Shown here: positions 42,906 to 54,288 of the stretch, piece by piece | How positions within the stretch are numbered: position 1 is the stretch's first letter | How the letters are laid out: every line of letters begins with the position of its first letter | DNA from: Takakia lepidozioides | Lineage: Eukaryota; Streptophyta; Takakiopsida; Takakiales; Takakiaceae | NCBI GenBank assembly: GCA_030704615.1 | Contig: CM060733.1 | Coordinates: 64,668,001-64,732,000 of the forward strand | Direction: 5' to 3' | DNA length: 64,000 nt | Translations under genes and position numbers: made by a program | Notes under the pieces: model-generated | Seen by the model: only the letters and a program-made list of their open reading frames with translations | Database searches by the model: none | What the model was told of the DNA's origin: nothing

Positions 42906-45900
42906 ATATTTTTGCCTAGATTTTTCCTTACTCCACAATATCCCAATCTAGTGCGTCTTCTTCTTATGTAATTTGCCTTTCTCTTTGTACTCCTTGGAAC
43001 CACAAATCCCTTGGGCATCAAGCCTCCATTGCTCTTCTGATAGTATTTGTTCTGTCCTTGCACCCACATTCTCTCTTTCCTTGTGAGAGATAACCATGAA
43101 TAGGGCCAGTTTTCAGATGGCACACCGCTTGTTCCTCATTCCATGTGTCACCTTGATACTTCTTCTTGCTGTTGCGCAGGTCATAACTGTCTTCACCACT
43201 TTGCTCCAGTTCCCAAAAAGTTAAGTTCCCCACTGCTGCTTGTTTTCCCTCTTTGTCAACAGGCTTTGCTGCTCTGCCTGTGTGATTCTCTCCATCACAT
43301 GAATCCTGTAACTCCTGATTTGCTGTTTTGGTTGTCCCATCCTTGGTATGTTTTCTCTCTTTTGCTGTCACTCTTGCCACTCTCTGACCCCTTTTGGTCA
43401 CTTGTGCAGGCCCTGGCTGCTGCCCACTCTCATCAATGCATGACCTGTCTACTGCCTCTGGTCTCATCAATTCATGACTTTTCAGAATGTGCGTGCAAAA
43501 TCTGGGAGTGAACAAAAGTCATTTGGACCCAAAACCACATTTTCTTCCCTCATTTGCACTTCAAAGGACCCCACTTGCTTGCTTCCTCTTTGTCATGTGC
43601 ATCTTGACAGGCAATCCGAACTTCCCTTGCCTCAGTGTCCTCTTTTCCTGACTGTAGTTCAACTTTTGTTTGCTGATGCATTTCTTTTATGTGCACGTCC
43701 TCAGCACCTGAACTTCTCCCAGTCCTCTTAAACAAAGGCAAGTCCCCACTCATTGTCTCCCTTTCTGTCTGAGCCGCTCCTTCAATGTCCAACCCATGTT
43801 TATCCCTCTTCTGTGCAGATTTTGGTCCATCTTTCATACCCTGGACCAGCCTAGCCTTGTCTTCATGTTGCCATGTGTTACTGCCTTGATGCACTGCCCT
43901 CACACATGTAGTTTCTCCACTCCTTTGTTTATTTTCCAGACCTGCGCATGTTTCATACGTGACATCCTGGTAAGTGTTGATGATTTCTTTGATGTCACTT
44001 TTTTTTGCTATTCCTCCCTTCCTGTGATTTTGTCGCATATTACCATCCTTCTTCACATGTATGGCCTTCAATTCCTCATCTTTTTGTGTGGTCTTTCCTG
44101 AATAATTAGCATTCTCACAGGTGGCCCTGCTTGCACCTGTCACACTTGAACAACTTACTTCTGAACTGTCCCTTGATGTCTCATTCAGGTGTGTTTGCCT
44201 TCTTTGGTGGCACCAGCTTTCCCTTGTAAGTAAGTGCTCCCTCCCTGAACAAGTATCCCTTGGCTTGTTTCATCACCCTCCTTCGTTCGTTGTACTCCAG
44301 GTAATCATTCGTTTCTCCAAAGGTCAAGAATATCTGGCTGCTTTTCCTCCTTGCTGACCAGTGTTGACCTGATACACTCCGAGTTTTCCACTTCCTGTTC
44401 TGCTTCTTGAATCATCTGCCACTGCTGCGCTTTTGTCATAGTCGTACTCCATAAATTTCTTACTTTGGTGCTGTACTCACTCTCTGTCTCGGATTCCTCT
44501 CTCTCACTTCTTACTTGTCTCACTGCTCTCTTGGTTTTGTTTCCTCATTCCAGGTGATGGTGTTTCGCTGTTGTCTCTCGCCTTCGATTGTCGCTCATAC
44601 CCCTGTGAGTATGCAAAGCCTTCTTCTTCCGCTGGTATTTCCCCACTTATCTTTCCAGTCTCTTGCTGTTCTCCCTCATCTTTCTTGCTGTCACTCACAG
44701 TTTCCTGCTCTTCCCTCATCTTATCTCTCTTTGCCCCTCTAGTGGTTACCATATTGATGACAGGCAGTAATCTTGCTGTTGTTGTAACAGGTTCTTCTTT
44801 CTCTCATTACTCATCTCTTGTTTTTGAGCCGCTTCTACCATCAGGTTGTCACTGTCCTTTCTTTCCACTCTTTTGGTAAATTTGTAGTGACTCCATCCTA
44901 GAAACCCTTCCAGGCCCCTAGCTTTGCTGTGGTATCACTCGAAGTTGCTGTCCACTCATCTGCCTCCCATTCAAGATGAAATTCTTCCAGACCTGGTACT
45001 TCTCCCTCTGATTCCTCACTTTTTGCATCTTGTGGGTTTGCTTCACTATCTCTCTTTGCAGTCTCACTTTTTCCAGTGGTCTGATCTCTCTCTGGTGGTA
45101 TGTGATCAGATGCTAAATAAATCTCCTCATTATCTTGTTTTGTTGCCCAAATCTCAGGTAGCCAAGATTGGTATAACTCCTCCATGTTGGTAACACAGTC
45201 ACCTTCTTCCCTTTTCATCTCTGTTGTTTCAGCCATTAATTCCCCTGCTGTTTGACTCCCCCTACTTGAGGAACCCATGCTCTCATAACTTTCTTTCACA
45301 CAACACTCACTGTTCCTAATAAATTTCCCTTTTCCTTCTATCTCATGTATTGCAGATGGAGTACTTCAGAAGTGTGTGCCTTTGGTGGTCCCTTCCCTGC
45401 TGGCATCATGTTTCTGATTGGGGAAGTCCCCTCCTTCCCTTCCCTTTGATTCTCAGTACTATCCTTGAACTGTTCAGATCCCCTGTTGTTTGACTCTTGA
45501 CTGGTTGCAGTGGGAGGTAACCTTTCACTTTCTATCCATCTGTGCCCTGAAACCCTAATGCAATACTGACATTATTGCTATTTTTCTTTCTCGCTGTGCT
45601 CGGGTCTCTCATCTTTGATCATATTCACTCCAGGGTATAACAACTCAAACCTAACCCTCTTTTTCTTCTTGTCATCACTCTGGTGTTCTGCAGATTTCTC
45701 TTCTTCCCTTGAGCCACTGTCCATGACTGAACTCTCAGCTACACTCTCTTGCTCACCCACGAACTTGAAGGAGAATCCTTGAGTTAAATCTGATCCTCTC
45801 ACTTTGCCTGTCAATACCCATATCATGGATTTCATTTGTGCCTTCAGCCAGAATTTTCGTCTTGTTAGTTGACTTCTGAATCGCCATGGTGCCCATATAA

Positions 45901-46404
45901 AGATGTAATACTCCCTTTCAGCCAGGCTCTGTACTATTCTAAAGAGAGGATGTCCTTCCCTTATTGCCTCAGCCTTCTCATGCCTAAATTCCTGCAGTTC
46001 CTGCCAAGCATTCCCTGCCTGTACGCCACTCTCATTCTCACCTCTGCACTTGACCTCCCCTTTTTTGCTGCTGTCATCAGCTCCTGACCTATCCCCCTTT
46101 GCTTCAGGAACGTATGTTAACTCCATAAGGTGAGAACCCCTCTGGTCATCTTTGACTTGCAGATCTCCCTTTCATTATGACTTGTCGCTTGTTGCCATTG
46201 CTGTCCCTGACCTCATTTCTAGGCTGCTGTTCAGAATGCTCTTCATCAGCTCCATCACACGCATCACCCTACTTATGAGAGTTCGTACCTCTTATTGTCA
46301 CTTCCAGATTTCTCTCTCCATCTTCCTTAATATTTTTCACATTCACCTTTGCTGATTTGGGTACTTGGTTCTGAAACAGGTTCAGATCTGCTCCCAAAAC
46401 ATTG
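42906..46404 (-). other. Charged-ORF region, retroelement remnant
   Basis: Several minus-strand open stretches (e.g. 43018-43515, 43550-44143, 44305-44523, 44898-45299, 45578-46126) encode Lys/Glu/Gln-rich peptides. One conserved-looking block near 44200-44300 reads RVMKQAKGYLFREGALTYKG, similar to the leader before integrase zinc fingers. Another (FRIVQSLAEREYYIFIWAPW) near 45930 is unrecognised. Strand asymmetry (purine-rich minus strand) is strong. Probably internal sequence of a large LTR element, possibly the one whose gag is at 51-52 kb, interrupted by LINE pieces; not proved. Confidence 0.4.
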
Positions 46405-47490
46405 TCATCTGATGATGGATAGTTTAGGTCTAATGGCGATTGGGGATTTGAGGAGGGCCAGACTTTTGTTGATTAGTTTGGATGCGGTGGCGGATCAGCT
46501 GGATGCCTAGGTATGGTTCGTCTGGCCCGAGAAAAGGGAATGGTTTGTGTTGATAGTGGACATATAATTTACAATGGGAGGCAATGGCAGATTTGGTGCT
46601 GTGATGTGTGGCGACGGTGATTGCGCATTTGTGGAGGCTAAGTTTCATGCCTGACCATAGGTTGAAGCGGTGTAGTTTAGTGACTTGTCGGTTTAGGTGT
46701 TGTGGTTTATGTGCTAGGAAGGCGAGGTCATCGGCATATGCTGCTGCGTATATGTCACTGGAAGAGGTTTTCACCTGAGGAGGGGTTTTAAGAAGATTAT
46801 AAATAGATAGGGGTTAAGGGTATCACCTTGAATGGTACCTCGTAGAATTAGGATAGGAAGGGTGGAGCTGGATTAGGTTCCTGTATATTCCGTGGTACCA
46901 TTTGTATAAATATTGCCGATGAGCTGGATTGCGTCTATGGGGTAGTCCAGTCAGTCATGATGGCAAGGAGACAGTTATGGTCAAGGGAGGCAAAGGCATT
47001 CTTAAAATCTATGTAGAGAAGGTAAATGTCTTGTTTTGTGAGCTTAGCATATCTAATGTAGAGTTGACATGTTGTATTTGTCTGAATGTGCTTCTTGTGG
47101 CTCGGAAGCCTTCTTGCAGGTCACTAAGAATGCGGTGTTGCTACCCATAGGCAGAAAGCATTGTGGTAAGTGTACTTGTAAAGAGTTTGTATATGGTATT
47201 GGCCAATGCAATGGGTATGTAGTTACTGAGATCGGTAGGGTCGCCTTTTTAAAATAGTAATATAGTGCGGATCAAGAATGCGGGATACGTTTTAGTTGGT
47301 AGCATAGTCTGAAGAAGGTGAAGATGAGGATGGCGATGGGTATAAAGTCAGGACCTGGGGCTTTGGGTTTGGATCGAGCTTTGAGACATGTTTAGTAAAT
47401 GTCAAAAGTGAAGGAGTTAAGGATGAGGTCGGCTGAAGAGCCTCGTTTATCTAATGCGAAGCCATCTATGTCATGCCATGGGTAGTGCTT
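46405..47490 (-). pseudogene. LINE-like reverse transcriptase fragment
   Basis: Minus strand: DFKNAFASLDHNCLLAIM (near 47000), LRGTIQGDTLNPYLFIIF and LKPLLR (46850-46790, in mixed frames), AAAYADDLAFLAHKPQHLNR (YADD catalytic motif), FNLWSGMKLSLHKCAITVAT, and KPFPFLGPDEPYLGIQLIRH. RGTxQGDxLSPxLF and YADD followed by the GxxLxxxKC-type strand are established for non-LTR RTs. Frames are broken. It stops near 46405 and abuts ORF1 (plus) at about 47490, so the two lie head to head. Confidence 0.75.
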
Positions 47491-47558
47491 TATTTTAACC
47501 AACGGCAGTCAGTACCCGTAAGCAGCGACGGACTCCCCCGCCCACGACAAAATCACCA

Positions 47559-49620
47559 GTGGATCTACTGACTCTCAATCTAAGATCAAAGCGCCCTCCT
47601 GACGCACTCAACAGTGAAGCAAATAGCAGCCACTTAGACCCCAAGAAATCCAGAGGCCAGCATGCACAAGACCAACTCCAATGCATGGACACATCAAGCC
47701 CACCCACCCATCCTCAATTCTGGGTGGGATACCAAGCATTTGAGTACCAGGCAATTGAATCGCAGCTCCCCACCATTGTTGAAGAAAGGTCAGGCTTTGA
47801 ACTCCAGAGCCCAGGACTTAGCATCCCCGAAATCGATGAACTACAGAACTGCCCGAAGGCTTATCCGCACATCCCGCAACTCTCGTTCCCAGTAGTACGG
47901 CCGGATGGGCGCAAAGGCCAATTCTACCCTCTCACCCCAGCTACCAAAAGGTACTGCCATCGACCCTGTGTCTGGCCTCCCGGAGCCCCCCCCCCCCAAC
48001 ATCTTGATCCGTTTTGACTCGGACACAGAAATGCCCAAGGAGCAAGCTCTCATGCGTGCTCGCAAAAGGTTCGAGGTCATGAATATCCCACTAGGGACCA
48101 GGCTGTACTCTCCAATCATAACATACTCCAAGCAACGCAGTTCAACATGAAATGGTGTCAAAGTGGAGCTGCTCAACCCCGCAATTGATGGACTCGCCCT
48201 CCTGCAAGGTAATCGCGCATTCGTCCTCAACATGGCCTCCGGGATGCCTCTACAAGGGAAAATCGAGAAGGCTTACAAACAACTGTCGGCATCAGCTGAC
48301 TTCCTGTCACTCTACCTGGCGAGCGCGGTACTCCTAGGTACGATTGCGAACAAATTAACTATGCACCTGGCCACAGAAACGTACTCACACAGGGACGAGT
48401 TCGAAATCTTGTACGTTGCCAAGACTGGACCCGACACCAAATTTTGCTTCATATATGTAGCCACTCTAGATACCAAGACACGTATGATGGCCTACGGCGT
48501 GCGCATCAACCACATGCTCATCAAACCTCAACTCCGCGCAAGACAAACCAGTATGACGGGCATTGCTGCAACCGCACAAGAAATGTCAGCTGAAAGAGAT
48601 GCCGTGAAGAACCTCAACCCACTCCACTCACAAGCAACCACGGAAGCAGCTATCCGAAGCATGATGGGCAAAGACAACGTCGAGCAAATCCTCTTCAACA
48701 AAGTTGCCAAATCGGAGAAAGTCCGGCACAATGGTATGATCCTTATCATCTGCAAGAACCCCAGTATCTACACCCAACGGTGTAACCGACCCCACGTACT
48801 CATAATTGACAAGCACATCCGCTTTGAGCCACACACACGGAGCTTGAACGGATCCGACCCACCTGCTGCAGAAATTCTGGAGCGTCTGAGGGTGGCCAAT
48901 ATAAACCAAGCACTGGCGGACACTATCAACTCTATCAACATCAAGCCTGACACAAAGCTCCAAAACGGGCACGAGTCCATGATGACAGATATTGACAGGA
49001 AACTCGCCGCCCACGCCATATCAATCAAAACCGACATCAAGGAAGACCTTGCGGCCATGGAATCCAGGGTCGCCATCACAATGACAGCCCAGCAGGAAAC
49101 ACACCGGGCTTACCTGGTAACACATCAAGATTCCATCACCAAGAACATGATGGCCAATTTGGCCAGTTTCTACGACCATGCAGACAAGTATCTGGAGCAA
49201 CTACCTCTGCCGCCATATCAAGACACCAAGAACATGGTGGCCAATTTGGCCAATTTCTACCAGGCAGTAAAGTATCTGGAGCAACTACCTCTGCCGCCAT
49301 GTATACCCAGTCAACAAGGAGGGAACAATGCCCCCAACCACATAACGACTGCCCACGGTAACAGAGCAGCGAACTTCATAGAGCTGCCACCAATCACCAC
49401 CCCCCTCCCCCCCCCCCCCCCCCGCCACAATTCGATGGGTGCACTCAAGGGCGCTCCCGCGGCCCTGCTACTTACGGCGCCACCACAACACCTGCCACAA
49501 GCCAGCCACACGCCCAACACCCTACCCGCGACGAATGCATATCGGCAGCAGAATCGCGCAGCTCCTCGGACTCCTGCAACCAGCTACCCCACGGATCATA
49601 CTCTCTTACTCGCTATGTGA
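47559..49620 (+). pseudogene. LINE ORF1 copy 2
   Basis: Near-complete ORF1 of about 690 residues in three frames. Blocks: MDLLTLNLRSKRPPDALNSE; FPVVRPDGRKGQFYPLTPAT; a break at a 12-C run (47986-47997); ILIRFDSDTEMPKEQALMRA; VELLNPAIDGLALLQGNRAF; then a 485-residue open stretch (48163-49620). The RRM-like block is FEILYVAKTGPDTKFCFIYV then LIKPQLRARQ. Near the C end an 87-bp unit is duplicated (49138-49224 and 49225-49305) and a 17-C run (49407-49423) codes polyproline. It matches ORF1 copy 1 at 18.5-19 kb. ORF1 proteins of LINEs bind the element RNA; the RRM assignment is an inference from the RNP1-like motif. Confidence 0.65.
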
Positions 49621-50300
49621 TCCCTCTGTTCTGCCTCTGGATCCTATCCCACACCAATTTTGTACTCTCTCTCCCTTCTAAGCAATAGAATGACTCCATC
49701 GCGATTACAAATTCATTCTCTATGATCCATTCCATCACTCCCACACTACTTCATCACGCTCTGTTACAAAACACCACCATACTCGCTATGCTCGCTACTT
49801 ACGCCAAGCTCGCCTCAAAACACGATCGCGGAACTCCTGCCAAGGCATCTACAAGCCTCATGTGCCTTACCCCCCCCCCACACACTCGTAACGCTCCACA
49901 TCATCGCCCACTTGTACCCCGTCTGCCCCACCCAACTAATGCCACACACGTAGCCACACTCCAACCCGGACACGTCCCCCTCTCTAATCAAATCAAATCT
50001 CCCCCCCATTATCCCCCTATCATCCATAACCGACACTTCATCCAACCGCCAGTACACACATTTGTTCCCCACTCATCATCCATCTGTCATCCGCCAAACG
50101 ACTCAACACGCTTTCATCCAGGTTATAATCCCCCTCAAAAGATTTCATCCAACCAGTCTATTTTAAGACATTCATCCCTTGCTCACACCCACCTCCATAC
50201 ACTATCATCTTCACCCTAACTACCCATATCCCCAGCTACCCCCTAATCCAATACCACACCCCACCCACAACCACTCTACGCCCCACATACCCACAGGCCG

Positions 50301-50868
50301 ATGTACTATAGGTCTATATCCACATATACACTACTCCCTCACCCTCCCTCACACTGCAGTACCAGTAGCTCCACTCTCACCCAAGACCATGCTCATATAG
50401 AAGTACCCAACCAAAACATACCACTTATATACCACTTCACCGCCCATATCTACATAAATCTACCCCCCAAAAACCCCCTCGTAACACATTGTCCCCACGG
50501 TCGATACCACCTACAACCTTTAGCATCCAAACACTCCCTCGACCACCCCCCAACACACCACAACAAATTTAAATTAACTTGTGCGCTGCTTATACTTATG
50601 AGATGCGGTGACATACACCCCAACCCAGGACCTACAAGCATCAACAACATTATCAATGACCTTCCCACCGACCCCGAAGACAGATACACGTTGTACTTCC
50701 AACCCAACACTGTCTCACTCAAGCCAACATACCAACACCTATCCAACCACTTCATGCCCTCCCTTACCTCATCTACCGATCAAAACACGAATACTTATCC
50801 AATAGCCACTTTCGGCCTCCCTCCATGCGAATACCCTGCCCTCGTACAAGTTGTTTGCAAACTTACCC
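50301..50868 (+). pseudogene. LINE ORF2 start with 2A-like motif, truncated
   Basis: Open frame: LASKHSLDHPPTHHNKFKLT, CALLILMRCGDIHPNPGPTS, DLPTDPEDRYTLYFQPN, ending where minus-strand gag sequence begins at about 50870. GDIHPNPGP is a 2A-like or LINE leader motif. The 49621-50300 stretch before it is C-rich and Pro/His/Thr-biased, like 19780-20580 of copy 1. Endonuclease and RT should follow but are missing here. Confidence 0.6.
50607..50633 (+). other. 2A-like motif GDIHPNPGP
   Basis: Preceded by the hydrophobic ALLILMRC. 2A peptides end D-(V/I)-E-x-N-P-G-P; here H replaces E. Motifs of this kind precede the endonuclease in some animal and protist LINEs, where ribosome skipping has been shown for several. 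The same place in copy 1 has GDIHPDPGP. Confidence 0.6.
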
Positions 50869-50869
50869 A

Positions 50870-52019
50870 ATACCCACCTCAGTTTGGCTTTTCTTCTTGT
50901 TACTATCATTGTACTTACTTCTGGTACAACACATGGCCTAACCATGTGAGCTGCCACCACTGGGCCCTCATTCACAGGAGCTCTCATCTCATTCTGGTGT
51001 CTAATCCAGAATGAACAGGTTGCCTTGCGATGTCCTGGCTGATTACAATAGTAACACAGTTCTTCACCATTGGGTCCTCGCCCTTGGTCTGCTCTTGGAT
51101 TATTTCTGTAATCCTGATTCCCTGGCTGGTCATTCCCCCTTGGATTACCCTGATAGTTGCCTTTGGAATTTCCTTGGTAATTACCTCTCCCTTCCATGCC
51201 ATTGTTATAACCACCAGGCCTACCATAGTGGTCCTGATCACTGTTTCTTCTTGGTTGGGGCTGCACTTGATGCACCCTTACTTGCCTAGGTTCTCTAGCT
51301 GCTGTCCTTCTGTTGTAGTAACAATTCTCAGTAGAATGGTTATCCATCTTACAGATAGTACAGTGTTTCTTCTTCATGTGGCATTCAGTGGTGGTATGGC
51401 CTTCATTCTGGCACTTTGCACACCAAACACCCTTCCTCCAATGTGTTGCAGCCTCTGTGGCATACTTCTTCAAGATTTCTTCTAATCTTTTCTCATAGTT
51501 ATCCCTCTTCAACTTCTCCTTTCTCTTACTCTTCCTTTTCAGTTCTTCTTCTTCTTCTTCATCTGACTCATCCTCAGAGTCCTCATCATCCCTTTTCTCT
51601 CTCCTGAGCATTCCCAACTACTCAATTTTGTTCGCTGTTTCAAATGCCTCCTCCACTGTATTATGGGGTAACATATCCACTTTCTTTTGCAACTCTGGTC
51701 TTAGTCCACTCACAAACCAAGTCTTCTGTAAACCTGGTGCTGGTACAGCAGCCAGCTTTTTCATCATCAATTCCATCTTTTCCATATACTCCTCAACAGT
51801 TTCATGCTTCTTTTGCTTTAACTGTTGTAAACTTCCATACACTTCATCCTCAGTTTTACTTGTCCTGAACCTATTTCGGAATGTTGTATTCAAGCCATTC
51901 CAGGTTAGGAAATGATTATCGGGGAATCTTGCATACCATTCACTTGCTTTCTTGATAAGTGAACAAGGAAACAATCTCATCTTGGCATCATCGTCATTCT
52001 CATTGTTCACTATACACAT
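50870..52019 (-). pseudogene. LTR retrotransposon gag with three zinc knuckles
   Basis: Minus strand: KMRLFPCSLIKKASEWYARF, FLTWNGLNTTFRNRFRTSKT and LQQLKQKKHETVEEYMEKME, a retrotransposon gag capsid domain. Then, after a stop near 51618, an acidic/basic stretch and three CCHC knuckles: CAKCQNEGHTTTEC, CTICKMDNHSTENC and CYYCNQPGHRKATC (51440-51010), separated by Arg/Gly/Asn-rich linkers. It is cut at about 50870 by LINE sequence on the other strand, before any protease motif. The LTR (52981-54005) and primer site lie upstream in the same orientation. Confidence 0.8.
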
Positions 52020-52960
52020 ATGCTCAAATTGGCTAATGTGTACATCGGGATCCCCTTTTCCTGAATATATTGGAAAAGGTGGTTTTGCCCGTGTGGGTTA
52101 TAACGCCATCTGTGGCCCTTCCTTCTGCCCATGTACCTCAGATCTTTCACCTCGTGATTGATCTTCTTCCCATACCAATTCCCTTAATCTTTCTTGCAAA
52201 GAAAAAGAAGGAGTGGCATCCAACTCTAGTTCTTCCGGTATGGGTGATGTACTCCCTGATCTTAATGGTGTGAGAGGTCCAGATGATTCCCCTATGTCTA
52301 TTCCTCATTAGCTTTCAGATAGCTTTCTCTTTTTGCTGAATATCTCTGGAGTCTAGCTTCTCTTTCGTCACTCATGTCCCATGTCTTTCATTTCTTTTAA
52401 TGTGGCAATAACCAAAACTCTCTTCTGTAATATCTCTCGTATATGCCTGGTTTTCTTTCAAGCTTCAATGCACCCTTGGCTATACTAGAAGTCTCCGTTA
52501 CCATATAACCATATGGCAAACAAGTCTGGAAAGTTGTTCTTGGTGTGAGTTTGATCCACAGAATATCCTTTGGAATCCAATTCTTTACCAGTACAAGCTC
52601 TTCATGCATATGAGTATAAACATTCATCTTTCCTCCCAGCCTTCAAACTCTACTCGCTTAATGGATAGCAATGCTATCACATAAACCAGTGTTGGTAACC
52701 AACGTGCTCTTCCACTACAGGCCACCTAATAAATCTTTATCACTCCTTTCTCCAGACCCCATTCAGGGTCAGCATCATGCACTCTTTTAAGAATGTTTTC
52801 TTTACAACCGTCTGGCTATTCCAAAAACCTCTGAAAGAATCGTTTGGACAATCTTTCCTTCTCAGTTTCACAGGGAATTTGATTCACATCAAATTCTTTA
52901 ATTCTCCAACCACCATGATCCCACCAGATATCTGTCACATCTGGTTGTTCATGACCCAGT
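52020..52960 (-). other. 5' leader of the gag-bearing element
   Basis: Between primer site and gag. The minus-strand frame from the LTR through RIKEFDVNQIPCETEKERLS (52816-53088) may be the gag start; other short frames (52397-52627) are unplaced. No other gene seen. Confidence 0.45.
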
Positions 52961-52978
52961 CCCCCAGTATGGTCGCCA
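52961..52978 (-). promoter_or_regulatory. Primer-binding site
   Basis: Minus strand TGGCGACCATACTGGGGG, two bases after the LTR end CA. It starts with TGG, as needed to pair with the CCA end of a tRNA. The tRNA is not identified. Confidence 0.7.
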
Positions 52979-52980
52979 AA

Positions 52981-54005
52981 TGTCGAGCGGCTTTTACTCA
53001 CCCATCCCTTCGCTATCCGAGGTGGGAACTCCAAGATAGAAGAGTTGGAAATCTCTAAGCACTCAGCCCGCTCAGAACAATCAGTCATGACCTACAGCTA
53101 GTGTATCATGGGGGTGTTTCCTATTTGTACTCCTTCCCGCATTCATGTTAGCGAGTTACCTTACTATCTGCAATTAAGTATCAGTTTGCTTCAGAAATCT
53201 ATCAAGTTCCATCCATTCATTCCACAGCTTCACTCAGGTCTCTCTACACAGTGTGAGTATGAAGTATGTATCAGATTAATAATATCTATCAAGTATCAGG
53301 CTGAAGCCATGGTGTCTCTAATCTACTCTACATTACAATTCTTCAGCTTGCATTCATCAAGTAACAACAGATCGTCACTTCTCCTACTTCGTGCTCTTCA
53401 GCTTTCCACTCAGAGATGTGCTCTCCCCTCTATTTCCAAGCCGTGATGCCAAAAGTCCCCCACCCAGAAGTGATCCCCAGACGTCCCCGCTCTTCGCTTT
53501 ATCTCCCTACAAACTGTTCTAACTGCTTTCCTAACTAACCGTCATCCCTGTAGTACACGTTCATTTTTCAGATGTCGTTCCCCACAGTCGTTCCCTGCCA
53601 ATGATAACTGTCCCCCCAGCTGTGCCGAGCTGTGACTGGCTGTATCAGGCTGTGGCGGGTGACTGGCTGTGTCGGGCTGTGTAGGGCTGTGCGAAGCTGT
53701 GGCGGCTGTGTCGGGCTGTGACTGGCTGTGTTGGGCTGTGTCGGCTGTGCGAAGCTGTGACGGCTGTGTCTGACTGTGACGGGCTGTGTTGGCTGTGCGA
53801 AGCTGTGACGGCTGTGTCGGGCTGTGACTGGCTGTGTTGGACTGTGACGGGCTGTGACGGCTGTGTTGGGCTGTGATGGTGTATCTCCCCCCCTAAAGCC
53901 TGTTGGTCTCACCCCTAAGGCTCCTATTGGTCTCAGTCTGTGTAAAAATTAAGGGTACCCCACAGATCCCGTAAAAGCGTCTAAGTCCTAAGCAGCCCTC
54001 TAACA
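52981..54005 (-). mobile_element. LTR, second copy of the ORF-X family
   Basis: 1,025 bp, from TGTTAG (at 54005-54000, minus) to CGACA (52981). Ends, unique parts ('gggatctgtggggtaccctt', 'ttccaactcttctatcttgg') and internal minisatellite match the LTR at 14978-16063. Followed by a primer site and gag, so it serves as 5' LTR. Confidence 0.8.
53620..53885 (-). repeat. CACAG minisatellite inside LTR, copy 2
   Basis: The plus strand shows GGCTGTG(T/A)(C/T)GG and GCGAAGCTGTG units; complement of the 15.1-15.4 kb array. A 40-bp higher-order unit with 'gcgaagctgtg(g/a)cggctgtg' occurs three times. Confidence 0.9.
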
Positions 54006-54288
54006 AAATTGTCCAAAGCAAAATTGAACCAAGAACGAAGTTAGGGATCCTTCTGCAACATGATCTTCACATCATACAGATACGTATGGGGTGGAACTGA
54101 AGGTAAGACCCAATGATCCCCAGTGGAATAACTGTGAAATCTCGTCTGCATCTTCTGCTGCTCAATGTGATAGCATGCAATGAAACAAGCAGCAGAGTAT
54201 AAACCACAACCCATGACCAGGCTAGGTACCTCCTTGGTCATTCCAGCAGCAGCATCACACCCGGGTGAAATGCCCGTGGGTTCCATCA
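54006..54288 (-). pseudogene. ORF-X C-terminal fragment
   Basis: Encodes VMGCGLYSAACFIACYHIEQ and HSYSTGDHWVLPSVPPHTYL, matching ORF-X copy 2 at about 14205-14385. Similarity continues to 'acaattttgt' (like 14413-14424) and then joins the LTR directly, so about 0.55 kb (ORF end and polypurine tract) is deleted at 54005. Confidence 0.8.

Noticed and set aside
43143-44879. Several hydrophobic plus-strand open frames with membrane-like stretches
   Set aside because: They are complements of a purine-rich minus-strand coding remnant; Leu/Ser/Phe content follows from pyrimidine bias.
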